From Halichoerus grypus (Eukaryota; Chordata; Mammalia; Carnivora; Phocidae), in assembly GCF_964656455.1 (NCBI RefSeq), contig NC_135712.1, positions 69,693,239 through 69,757,238 of the forward strand: 64,000 nt of DNA, given 5' to 3'. Numbering within the stretch: the first letter of the stretch is position 1; the number at the start of each line of letters is the position of its first letter. The notes beneath the pieces were generated by a model, which saw nothing but the letters and a program-made list of their open reading frames with translations, was not told where the DNA came from and made no database searches. The position numbers and the translations under genes are program-made. Positions 33,601 through 45,500 of the stretch are shown in pieces.

Positions 33601-36600
33601 ACTTGACTTGTAATACCATAGATTAGTTTTGTCTAGTTTTGAACTTTCAATAAATGAAGCTGTACTGTATGTATGTATGTTTCTGTGCTTGGTTTTGTCT
33701 GATTGACACTGTTTAGGAGATTTATCCATATTGTTATAAATATTTATTTGTTCACTTTTACTGCTTATATGGTATCCCATTATACAGATACGCCACAATT
33801 ATTTATCCACTACATCATTAATGGACACTCTGGGGCTATTATGAATAACGTTGCTATAAATATTTTTGTACATATCTTCTGGTATATGTGTTTACGTATT
33901 TCAGAAAGCAAAACTGCTGGTCAAAGGATACAAATGTCAACATTATTAGATAATGTAAACAGTTTTCCATACTAATTTACAATCCCATATGCAGTGCAAC
34001 TCTGGTTTGATTTTAAATCTCACTGTGAGGGCATCTATCAGTTACACTAAAAGTAGTTATTTTTGACTTGAAATGTCTGTTTCTACTTCCAGGTAACTTC
34101 TTTTTTTTTTTTTTTTTTTCCAAAGATTTTATCCATTTATTTGACAGAGAGATAGAGAGCACAAGTAGGCAGAGAGGCAGGCAGAGGGAGAGGGAGAAGC
34201 AGGCTCCCCGCTGAGCAGGGAGCCCGACGTGGGACTCGATCCCAGGACCCCGGGATCATGACCTGAGCCGAAGGCAGCCGATTAACCGACTGAGCCACCC
34301 AGGCGCCCCTCTACTTCCAGGTAACTTCTTTGGAGGCCAAGCAGATGTATGTCATACTAACTAAGAAACGTTAGACTGAGTAGATTTTTTAAAAAAACAA
34401 TTACTTGGGCACCTTGGTGGCTCAGTCAGTTAAGCATCTGCCTTCGGCTCAGGTCATGATCTCAGGGTCCTGGGATCAAGTCCTGTGTCAGGCTCCCTGC
34501 TGAGCAGGGAGTCTGCTCCTCCCTCTCCCTCTCTCTCTCAGCCCCTCCTCCTGCTTGTGATCTCTCTATCTCTCTCAAAAAATAAATAAAATCTTAAAAA
34601 AAAAAATTACTGATTCATTTAAGAACACATAAAACAGCTTTTATCAACAGAAAAATCTGAAAAAGAGCTCAATACAGAGAAGAGAAACATTCCCTAAAGC
34701 CCTGAAAGAGTATTTTATTTGTTCAAACCTATAACCTCCTTTGGGTGGTACTAAGAAATTCAAACAAGATTCTCCTGCTTTAATGTTAGTGAGATCACAG
34801 ACGAATGCAGAGTTTAAAGCTTTTGCCAAAGTGACATCTCAGGGCAGAAGTTAAAAAGCATATAATAGTTAATGTTGTTATATAGAGTACCCCCCCCACT
34901 TTTTAGTCACTGTGACCTACCTTTATTTGCTTCTGCCCCGACAGCTGCTCGGAAAAGGAAGCTTTCAGGGCGCTGGGCCTGGTTTCTCTGAATAGCAGCA
35001 GGAAAAGAATATGCAGGGCAATGATGAACTACATCAGCATGGAAAAGCAAAATAAGATTAAAGGAGATGGAAAAAAAAATTAAATATAACAACAGACACA
35101 CATGTCACAAAAGTTTAATAAATGGTACAAAGATCAAATTAAACCTGGTAATGAAATAAGATGATAATTTTGTTTATTAATACAAAATTGGGTACAGAAA
35201 ACTAACCTTGAAATCAGGAAGGCTGCTTGTATGTATTTTTAACTGTCATGTTATTTTTGCTGTATCAATAAAGGCAGAACGAATGTTACTATACTGAATA
35301 GATTCTCTTGTTGGGAACGTATAGCCCTGCTAGCTCATGCTCATAGGCTCATATCAAATGGCTGAGTAGTTGAACAACCAGTTGAATTAAAAAATGGAAA
35401 ATGTGCAGGAAGTTCTCAATTTGGGGTCTGGTTTCTCCTCTCAGAAAAGGAAACCACAGCTAGCCTAGAGGTAATTATCAAGAAAGTCCTGGTAAAAATT
35501 ATTCTTGATGTGGTTAATTATACCTTTGTGTCTATTACCTGTTTCTGTTGTAGGTGAACTTGCTATGGCATTAGATCTGTCATCATTCTGTGGAGAAACA
35601 GAGATATATCAATAATTATTATTCAAGAAAGGGTACTTTCCACATTTATGATTACCTGAGATAAAAGTAAAAAAATCATGAAACTCTCCTTCAAAATTAA
35701 GTCTAGAAATGAGAATTTGGTGTAATGATTAATTTGGTACATTGTTTTAAGGCCAAACTTTTCATTTACTTCTATAGGATACGAGGTTTATGTAAAATGC
35801 ATTCCCTAAAGATAGTCTAATAGGTCTTTCCTAGGACTATGAAGAATGATCATCCTAGGGCAGAAAATTTTACTGGAAAATGTATAGGGGAGAGTAATTT
35901 CATTTTATAATTTCATTTTCTGGTATAGTTTCTGAATTATTTTCTCCCCCTAGAGTAAAATTTAATGTATTAAGAAAAAAATGATGAAGGTCTCTTCATT
36001 TCAATTAGGAAATAAGGTGTTTAAAGATGATGGATAGCTGTATTTTCAGTCTAGCATTTGAGTCCAAGATGTTTTTACTTCATTGACCAAAGGGAACTAT
36101 AAAAAGGAGGAAGAGCTAGCTCAACATGTATAGAGTTTAATAAAAAAGAGAAATGTAATTACCTAACTTAAAAAGAAGTGTTGGTTGGATGGGCTAACAA
36201 TACTGAAGACTTGGCAGGGGAGTAGAATCAAGAAAAGCTAGAGTAACAATTTTCCAGGCCTTGTCATCTAGACTTAATAAATTAAATATAACTTCATGAT
36301 ATAAAGATACATTTTTTAACTAGCAGAATGATTTTTTTTAAAGATTTTATTTATTTATTTGAGAGAGAGAAAGAGCACAAGCAGGGGGAGTGGCTGGCAG
36401 AGGGAGAAGCAGGCTCCCCACCGAGCATGGAGCCTGATGTGGGATTAGATCCCAGGACCCTGGGATCATGATCTGAGCCAAAGTCAGACACTTAACGACT
36501 GAGCCACCCAGGCGCCCTAGAATGATGATTTTTAAAATGTACTTTGATTGAAACTAGAAATCTAAGTGACTTGCATTCTAGGATATGAAGATAATTAGTT

Positions 36601-39527
36601 CAAATGATTTAGAGGCCATGAACTATATTTGAGAACTCTTGGAGAACTGGAGCAAAAAAACAGAAATTGACAGGAACTCGACTTTTACTTGTTTGGTTAA
36701 GCAATAAAAGAAATAAACCCTTGCCTAAATATATATAAATATATACCTGCTGTAAAGTAACTGGGATACCAAAAAATATAGACTTTTCAAACTAATCATT
36801 TACACTGCAGCAGGTCTGGACAAATAGAAAGTTAGACTTATCACACAATGGTTGGCACATTCAGATTTGGTCTTTTTCAACTATGATTCTGGGAGAGAAT
36901 AAGCTCCAATGCCCTAAGGTATCCATTGAGTGTAATGAATTAGCTTCTCTCCTATACATCTCCTATACTAAACACCTTCCTTGAGAGGATTTTGAGAACA
37001 ATCCCTCAATTTTCTGTGTTGTCATTCAAATAAGGAACCTAGCTGAGAAAAGGCTAGCAAAGGGTCAACACAGAAGAGAATTATAAAGTTTCTTCAGAAG
37101 TCATCCAGCTATGTGTAGCATCTTCAATAACGACTAGAGAGAAGGTTTATCAGGTTTACAGATGTTATAAAGTTGGGGCTAGCATTTAGAAGGACATGAT
37201 GCAACAATTTGAAAGTATTCTGGTAAATCAGAGAAGTAAAAATGTTCAAAAAGCAAAATTAAGTATTTAGAAAAACAGGATACAAGATGTAGGAATTAAT
37301 GATCATTTAGGAGTATAACAGAAACATCTGAGAATTACAATGGATACTGAGCAAAATGAGAAAAGCCAACCTAATGCTCAGAGGAAGACGTGAAAAGCCT
37401 TGTTTCATGCTCAGCGCCAGGTGGGCTCGAGTGAAGGGTATGTTTCTGGTTGGGGACTGTGGAGCCAAAATGGAAGGCAGAGAACTTGAGAAAGCTCAAA
37501 AGGATTAAGAGACTGAGAAAGGCACATAAAATGACCAGAATTTATACAGTGAAAAGACAAGGGCAGCATCGTAATAGTTTTCAAATATAAAGACTCTTAC
37601 ATAAAGACTGCTAAATAACTAGAAAATCTCCATACTGGAAAGAAAAGAAGAAATAAGTGTACACCACAGGGGGCGGAGATCTAAGTTAGACAAGTGGAGA
37701 ACTTTCTAACAGTGAAGGTTATGAAGAATTTCTTATATATCATATGATATATATGGAATTACCATTCCTACAGGCCTTCAAAAAATAAAATACCACAAGC
37801 TCTTTATTCAGGTTTGCAGGCCATATTCCAACTCTGCTGGTAAGCTTGAAAGCAGCCATAGACCAGACAGGAACAAATGGGGGTGGCTGTGCCAATAAAA
37901 CTATTTACAAAACCAAGGGGCCTCGGGGCCACAGCTTGTTGACCTCTACTATGAGAGGGTTTTAGCAGTGACACTTTGGAGACTGGGACTGAAATTATTT
38001 TGCATGCATATCAGACAACAGAATTAATTTGACATTATTTATCAGCCAAAGTAAAATAACGCATGACAAAAAAATAACCTTTGATAGGAACATCAGAATG
38101 ATATTTCAAACAGAATCTCCATATAAAGAATGCAGGCTCTGTGAGTGTTTCTAGCACAGTAAATCTTTCAAAAATTTCAAGCAAAATTAATGTTAAACTC
38201 ACAAATAGTTTTATAAGCTTACAGATATTTCACGCACTCCTAGATTTTACATTGCCATTGGACCAATCTATTGGAGAATTTAAGAGCTCCCATGCACAAC
38301 CCCTCCCCAAAGCTCCTGGTGCATTACAGTAACAAGAGATACCTTAATAGGCATGAAGGCAGAAGAATGAGGCAGGGTAGCAGCACAGCCCACTTGATTC
38401 AACCCTGACAGCGACTAAATTTTAAAAGAGAAAGAGAAGAAACAGAAGGCAGCATTCATGTTAGCAAAACGTCAGGCAGGCAGGGCAGATCTGGTCAATG
38501 AAATTAGAAAAGGAAAGGTCATGGACAAACTTTCAAATGGTTTCCTAAGATACTGATAGGGCAGAAAGAATACTTGGGGGGACAAAACCCATAACTTCTA
38601 AAATAGTTTTCCCACTTGTATAATTTAAACTATTTCAATACCTCATACCACATTAATCAAGAAATGAAAGGGCTTTTGGCTGTCGGCTCTCAGGAGGCCA
38701 AGGTGCAACTCTTCTCAGTCATCTTGAATCCGGGTTCATCCAACACCAGCTGCCTCCAGCGTGCCGCCTAAGCTCGAGCCCAAGGACAGCAAAGTTGTAT
38801 ACCTGAGGTATACAGCTGGGGAAGTCAGTGCCCCGTCTGCCCTGGCCCCCAAGGGCAGCCCTCTGGGTCTGTCTCCAACAAAGCCTGGTGATGACAATGC
38901 CAAGGCAACCAGTGATTGCGAAGGTCTGAGGATTACAGCGCAACTGACCAACCGACCGTTCAGGACAGACGGGCTCACATGGAAGTGGTACCTTTTGCCT
39001 CTGCCCTGATTATTAAAGCCCTCAAGGAATCAAGAGACAGAAACAAGCAGAACAATATAAAGCAGAGTAGGTATCACTTCTGATGAGATTGTCAATACGG
39101 CCTGACCGACGTGGCACCGATCTTTAGCTACAGAACTCTCTGGAACCATTAACGAGATCCTGGGGACTGCCCAGTCTCTGGGCTGCAATGTTGATGGCCG
39201 CAGGTGCCCTCATTACATCATAGATGACATCAACAGTGGTGTAGCGAAATGCCCAGCTAGTTAAGAACTACAAAGGAAAATATTTTCATAAATGATCATG
39301 TGACAACCAAAAAAAAAAAAAGCAGGCATGATTTATTAAAAGGATCTTATGCAGAACTAAAACTGAGAACATCAAAATTTTTGAGCATAATCACCTTAGA
39401 AACGAAACTAGTAAGTCCTGTGCTCTGCCTATGATGGGGAAAGAAACACAGTCGAGGAGCTCATGTCAAATGAGCAGAACTGGCATGAGTAAGAACAGTG
39501 CTTCTTCAATGTTAATCCAAATTCAAT

Positions 39528-39579
<52 letters not shown>

Positions 39580-42500
39580 CCTTGGCATTATACATATATA
39601 TATATATTCAGTGTAACAGCTCTGATGTGAGAAAACAGGATAGGAGGATTCTGCGTCACACCTTAAGGATGAATTTTATTTCTGCCTCTGTGCCCAAATG
39701 ACCTGTAAGAGGGTGAGTGGAATTTTCCTTTTCTTTGACTCCTTGATCTTTTCACCAACCTACACACAACTAGAAATATTAGCTGTATCTATTAGGTAAA
39801 TTAGAGGTATAACTAGAGACAATGTTATTAGAATCTACTGTACAGAATTTTGATTATAGATAAAACTGTGCAAAACGTGACAGTTTTTTAATTTGGTAAA
39901 GAGTAGAAATCAAAGAAGACAGGACTTTTACAAAGGGCATTGGATAAGACTGTACCTATTAAAACAACAAAATGCCAAAGGCTTAAATATATTAAAGCCT
40001 TTATAAGTTAAATAGCTTTGAAAAATGTAAACTAGGATCACAAATATGTGAATCATGGAATAAATCAACTTAAACACATGTGGGTGTTTAGAAAAAGGTG
40101 TGTAGATGATCTATAAAATAGATACAGTTATTTTTATAGGACAGTTGATAGATAGCAATGTTTCTTTTGTGGGGGGGTTGGCAAAAAAAAAAAAAAAAAA
40201 AAAAAGGTAACATTGCAACCTAATCTATCTTAAAGCAGAAAAAAATGAAGGAAATATACCAAAGAACAGGACTGTGAAAACAGTTCTACACCGTGTATGC
40301 TTCACCTCTTCAGTTTTCCTGGGCCTCTTTATAACCAAATGTACTGGAATTACTGTAAATCCCAAACATGAAAAGGCTAAAAGCCACTACATTGTCAAAG
40401 GAGGACAAAAGGAGTGGAGGGAAGAGGCAGTGAAATGAGTCTTGACTGGCTCTAGATTCTGAGATGATACCCAGATGCAGTGGGATATAGATGAAAGCAG
40501 CGGACGCCTGAAGGGCAGCCCTAAGAGAATGTTTATGTCATGGATATTAAGCACCACTAAGAGTTATTTCAAATCCTATACTTTAAGGTCTTTAAATCAA
40601 GTCCAACATTTATGCCTTGCTATATCATCAGATCTTTTCATCATGAAACAATTTAATGAGCGATTATTACATACATAGCATTTATGTGCTCATTCAGGAA
40701 ATATTTATTGAGCACTTAATATATCCCAGGGACAATGATAGGGACTGAGTATACATAGGTAATTGCAACAGAGAATATCCCTGTGCCCAGGAAGCTTACA
40801 GCCTGCAGTCTAATAGGGAAGAGATATAAAACAATAAATGCCCACCTAAAAGTACTAGGATGAGAAAAATGACAGTGGAGACAAATTTGATTTGGGGGTT
40901 GTGGGCTGCAGAAAAGCCATTTTAAAGGTGTGACATTTAAGCTGATACCTGATAGACAAGAAGGAATTAACCAAGGGGTATATGCAGGGAGGGAGATGCA
41001 GTCCATGCTGAGGGAAACCGCATCTGCAAAAGGTTGTGAGGTAGAAACGGGCTACCAGCAGGAGCTTTTAGGCTATGTTAAGAAGTTAGGACTTGGGGCG
41101 CCTGGGTGGCTCAGTCGGTTAAGTGTCCGACTCATGTCATGATCTCAGGGTCACGAGATCGAGCCCTGCATCGAGGCCCATGTTGGGCTCTGGGCTAGTG
41201 GAGTCAGCTTAAGATTCTCTCTCTCGCTCACCCTCTGTCCCTCCCCCACTCCCTCTCTAAAAAAAAAAAAAAGTTAGGACTTTATTCTATCATATGAAGC
41301 CATCGAAGAGTAGTCTTGAGAAAATCAGAGGTATGCTTTAAAATAGACTCTTTTTTGTACAGTGTTGGACATTATTTGGCATACAAAAATATGTGAGATG
41401 TGGTCCTTGCTTTTCAAGGCCATCGCATTTAGGTCAAACATGAATACTGAGGAGAAAAATACAAGTGCATGTGTTTTCAAAATGGCTAAAAGCCATTTCA
41501 AATTTCACACTGAGGGAATTCTGTTGTTTTTCCAAATTCCACTTTTTCCTCGACAAAGAAGTGTGGGCACTCTGACTCCTATCACTTCCTATGTGTGTTA
41601 TTAAATCTCAGTCTCAAAAGTTGTTTTCAGTTACAGCATGAGAGGCAATACACCATGGTGTTTAATGCAGGTTCTCAAGTCAGCAAGATCTAGATTTGAA
41701 CCCAATCTTGCACTTACTTATGCTATGTGACCTTGGACAAATCGCATTCAGGACAAAACATTCTGTGCCTCAGTAACCGTTGGTAAAAGGGTGATAGGTT
41801 TAACCTTAACTGTTAAGATTGCTGTGAGGAGTAAATGAGATAATTCCGGTAGTGTCTCTCAATATTTTTCTGCATTAATTTAAGTTATTCGCTTCTCATG
41901 CCAATTAATTTCCACTAAGCCCCCAGAGGGTGGTGGTTTTATTTATCTATAAGACTGCCCAATTAAAATGTGCTTTATCCATCTCAACGGAAGTGATCAC
42001 TGCAGAACACACAGAAGCGTGGACAACGGAAGTCTGCGCGAGAAGATGCGCACACCAAGCCTGCAGTCCGCGCAGCAGAGTGCACAATGGCAGCAGGTCC
42101 CGGCACGGAAGACAGCGATTGCTACACACACTGGACTTTCGAGTGGCTCGTTTTCAACATACTGTAAAAAATATCATAAAACATGATGGGGAAAGCAATT
42201 TTGTAAATGTTAGAATTCTCTTGCAAGGCTGACAAAACTTACTAAGATTTTCAATACAGATTTTATGTTATACTCATTCTCAGTTGATGAAAGGCACTAA
42301 AAGTAAACCAGTGTTAAAAATGATCAGTAGGTAACATTCCAAGTTAATGTTTCCCAGAGTTTAAAAAAAGGGGCATGGAGGGATAATCTTGAGATGTTAA
42401 GTATTTTTTAAAAGTTTGGGATTTTCAGTAGCTTAAAACAGATAATAAAATAGGATGGCAAATATACAGTTGTATAATTAGTCATGGAGTAAGAAAATTC

Positions 42501-45500
42501 ATTGAACACACAGGTGATTCACCAGCCAAATTAATGATTAATAAAGTAAATGCACCTGGAATTAGAAATGACATTTAAAAAACAAATTATGCCCCCTCCT
42601 CCTAACCCACATACAAAGCCAATATGGATCACAATGTGAACGTTTTACTTTTGGAAACACTAACAAAGGTATTTGAATCATAGCGGCAGACCGCTGGAAC
42701 ATCGGGTAAATCACGAACAATAATATAGGAAACCATTCTAGCTATGTGTAAAGCATTTAGTAATGATGCTCATCATGTTTTATGATATTTAGATACCTTC
42801 TGAATGAGAAGTATAATAACTGTTCTCCAATACCTAGACAGCAATATATAACTCCATTTCGTGCAAGGCTCTTACCACTAACAAGGCACTATCATCAGTG
42901 TGCTGAGACCTTCTGGATGGGAAGGGACACTGGAGAGGTGGAGAGAAATGGAGCAATGTCAAAAACAAACTATGCACACACATGACATATTTCACAAATA
43001 CACAAGCAAAGAGATATGTGAAGACATACTGAAGATGCTAACATATGGGATCACATTCACAATCATCTGGAATTCATGTATCGTAATAGCTAATAAACTG
43101 ATTCGGAGTCATGATTTTCTTCTAAAGAGCTTAAACAATTTCAAATATGATCTTATTGCTTAAAAACTGCCTAAAGCAAGGAGGAAACAGGGATTATTCT
43201 CTATTCACAGGAGAGAAAGCTGAAATACAGATGTAGCAGTAACAAAGAATTTGTGGTCATTTAATGAGTCAGTGACAAATTAAAAATAAACCAAGGGTCA
43301 TGAGTTCTAGTCTATGCATCTCTTCATTACCTTTCTCAGAAAAAACAAGAGTACAACTGGAAACTTAAAAACTGTACACCTTATTTTCCTGAGAAGTTTA
43401 AATTTTTAAATAATGAATTTCCTCCAGAATGACCATTATGAAGAAAATCTGGGGGTAAAAAAAGAAGATGGCATTAACTTTGTCTGTGAAAGGTTTGTAC
43501 CTTTATTATTACCTTGTGAAGAAAAGACAACTGAAAAGGCTGAGTTACTCTTTCAGGTATTATACCAGTGCGTAAGTTCTGAGATAAACCACAAGTACTG
43601 ATTATATGTCCACTGAGATAAAGAAAAAAACCTTTATAATGGATAATTTAAAACATTTCAAACAATGCATTTTACCATTCCAGTAACACCTGTGCTTTAA
43701 AATCTCTGTGCTGAAACTTGATGCTTGTAAAGCCCCGTGTTAGGTTTTCAAGCAATTTACTTTACAGAAAGCAGATTTAAAATTCACATGAAACAATGCC
43801 TTTATGCATTTTTTAAGGAAGCAGTGATCATAAATTGAAAAAAATGATAAGGCAAAGATAAAGAAAAATGGCTTTTAATAAAAAAGCCAACTACTATAAA
43901 AATATTTAGTAAGTTTCATTTTAACAGATCAAAACAGGTGCATTTTAAAAAGTTTAGCAATTAATTTTACATGTTTACTTGTGATTAAAATGTACTACTT
44001 AATATTATAAAACTACTGTGTATGCCATATAATCAATAACATACACACTCAGGAAGTGAGCCCTGGAGCTGAAATACATGTAGCATCTTTTAGTTCAATA
44101 CCAATATCATTTACTCCTGTCACATACAGCTCTCAGGACTCCCTCTCACTACACACTCTGCTTTGAAATGGATGAGGGAGATGATACTTCTGTGGGGATA
44201 CAGGAAGGGAATAAATAATCTCCAGATGCATTAGTATAGGTTAAAAAACCCCTGATCTATAGACTTGGATAAACTCCCTGGCCCGTGTCATCTTCTCCCA
44301 AATAAGTAGAATTTTGTGAGGGGAAAAGGAAAATGGCAGTATTCTGATCACTGAAAACACATGATCATCACATACAAAACATTTCACTTCCATTGCAATA
44401 ATAAAAAATTCCAAAGAAAAGGTGATTATATAGACTTACCTCATCATCTAAGGGGGGTTGCTGTTTTTGTGGATTTTGTGACGCTTTGTGCTATACACCC
44501 CCAAACCCCCCAAGAAAGGGAAGTTGGTTAGAATCTGGAACACTGGAAATGATAAATTCTATTTACCAAGATAATCACCCACATTAATTTCCGTTATCTC
44601 TCGCATACAGCACTTTTCTAGATTTACTGGTTAGAAGATGCTGCCCTTTCCCTTAAACAGCTTACAATTTAAACGAGGAAGGCAATATACTGACAGACAG
44701 TATTTCATAGGTCTATAAGCATCTATAAATAGAAATATAAAATGTATGTTTTTTATATGTACATGCACTCACACATTCACAACCAGAATGGTGATCTCTC
44801 ACTATATTCTCTCAATGAAATCATTCTCTCTTTGTCTAGTGTTAACACCTTTAGCTCTCTCCTCTCAGCCAGTTTTCAGGTTTGCATTTTCAACTGCCTG
44901 TGGAAACTCTGTTTGGAAACCCACTGTCACCTTATGTTCAACGTGCTCAAAAACAAACCCACAAATTCCCATGCTTACTGGCTCTTTTCCCCAATTTGCT
45001 AATTTCTATTATTACGTCAAATAATCCTATTATACCATCTCTATAGTCACTGTTTTACAATGTATTCTTATACACATTATCTTAAGTGATTCTTCTTACT
45101 CTCGGAGATAAACGAACATCATAATCATATTTATTTCAAGATAAAAGAATTAAGGACAAGAGAGGTTAAATGATATGTGCAAATTCACAAAGTTGGCAAG
45201 TAGCATAACTGAGATTTGTACCGATATCTTCTGACTCTGAATCCTATATTCCTTCCACAAAGCTAGCCTCCTTTTCAAACTATTCTTTTAGCCTCAAAAT
45301 CTTGCTTTGGGATCTTTTTTTCACTCATCTTCAACGATTTATTCAACATTCACTACATTTATGTATAAAACATAAAGACGCTTCTCTTCAAATTTCTAAT
45401 TTATAAAATCCATTGTGGTGGTAGGGGGTGCAGCGCTCACCACGCTAGTAAAAGTATTAGGTGCACCCATAATAATTCTGAGTTAATATTTAACAATTAA

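Larger units (their letters stand above)
32964..34920 (-). other. LRCH3: LRCH3 intron
   Basis: Mostly old L1 (33080-34050, - strand) with SINEs at 33375-33575, 34104-34309 and 34406-34603. No exon was seen. Confidence 0.65.
35588..38342 (-). other. LRCH3: LRCH3 intron
   Basis: It holds one antisense CAN-SINE (36328-36518) and a hAT-like element (37798-37955). The rest is AT-rich with nothing recognised. Confidence 0.65.
38415..42875 (-). other. LRCH3: LRCH3 intron, 4.5 kb
   Basis: It holds a processed RPL12 pseudogene (38675-39322), an (AT)n tract, an L2 3' end, one CAN-SINE, a MIR and a CpG-dense patch (about 41980-42150). Confidence 0.65.

Noticed and set aside
34921..35587. Apparent mutually exclusive LRCH3 exons (35539-35587 and 34921-34987)
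   Set aside because: This arises only if a false internal acceptor at 34988 is used. With the acceptor at 35029 the exon is 108 nt, the phases join and the protein order matches human LRCH3.
41930..42232. 100-codon open frame over the CpG-dense patch
   Set aside because: Several frames are open on both strands because of base composition; no similarity. The patch is reported as a composition anomaly only.
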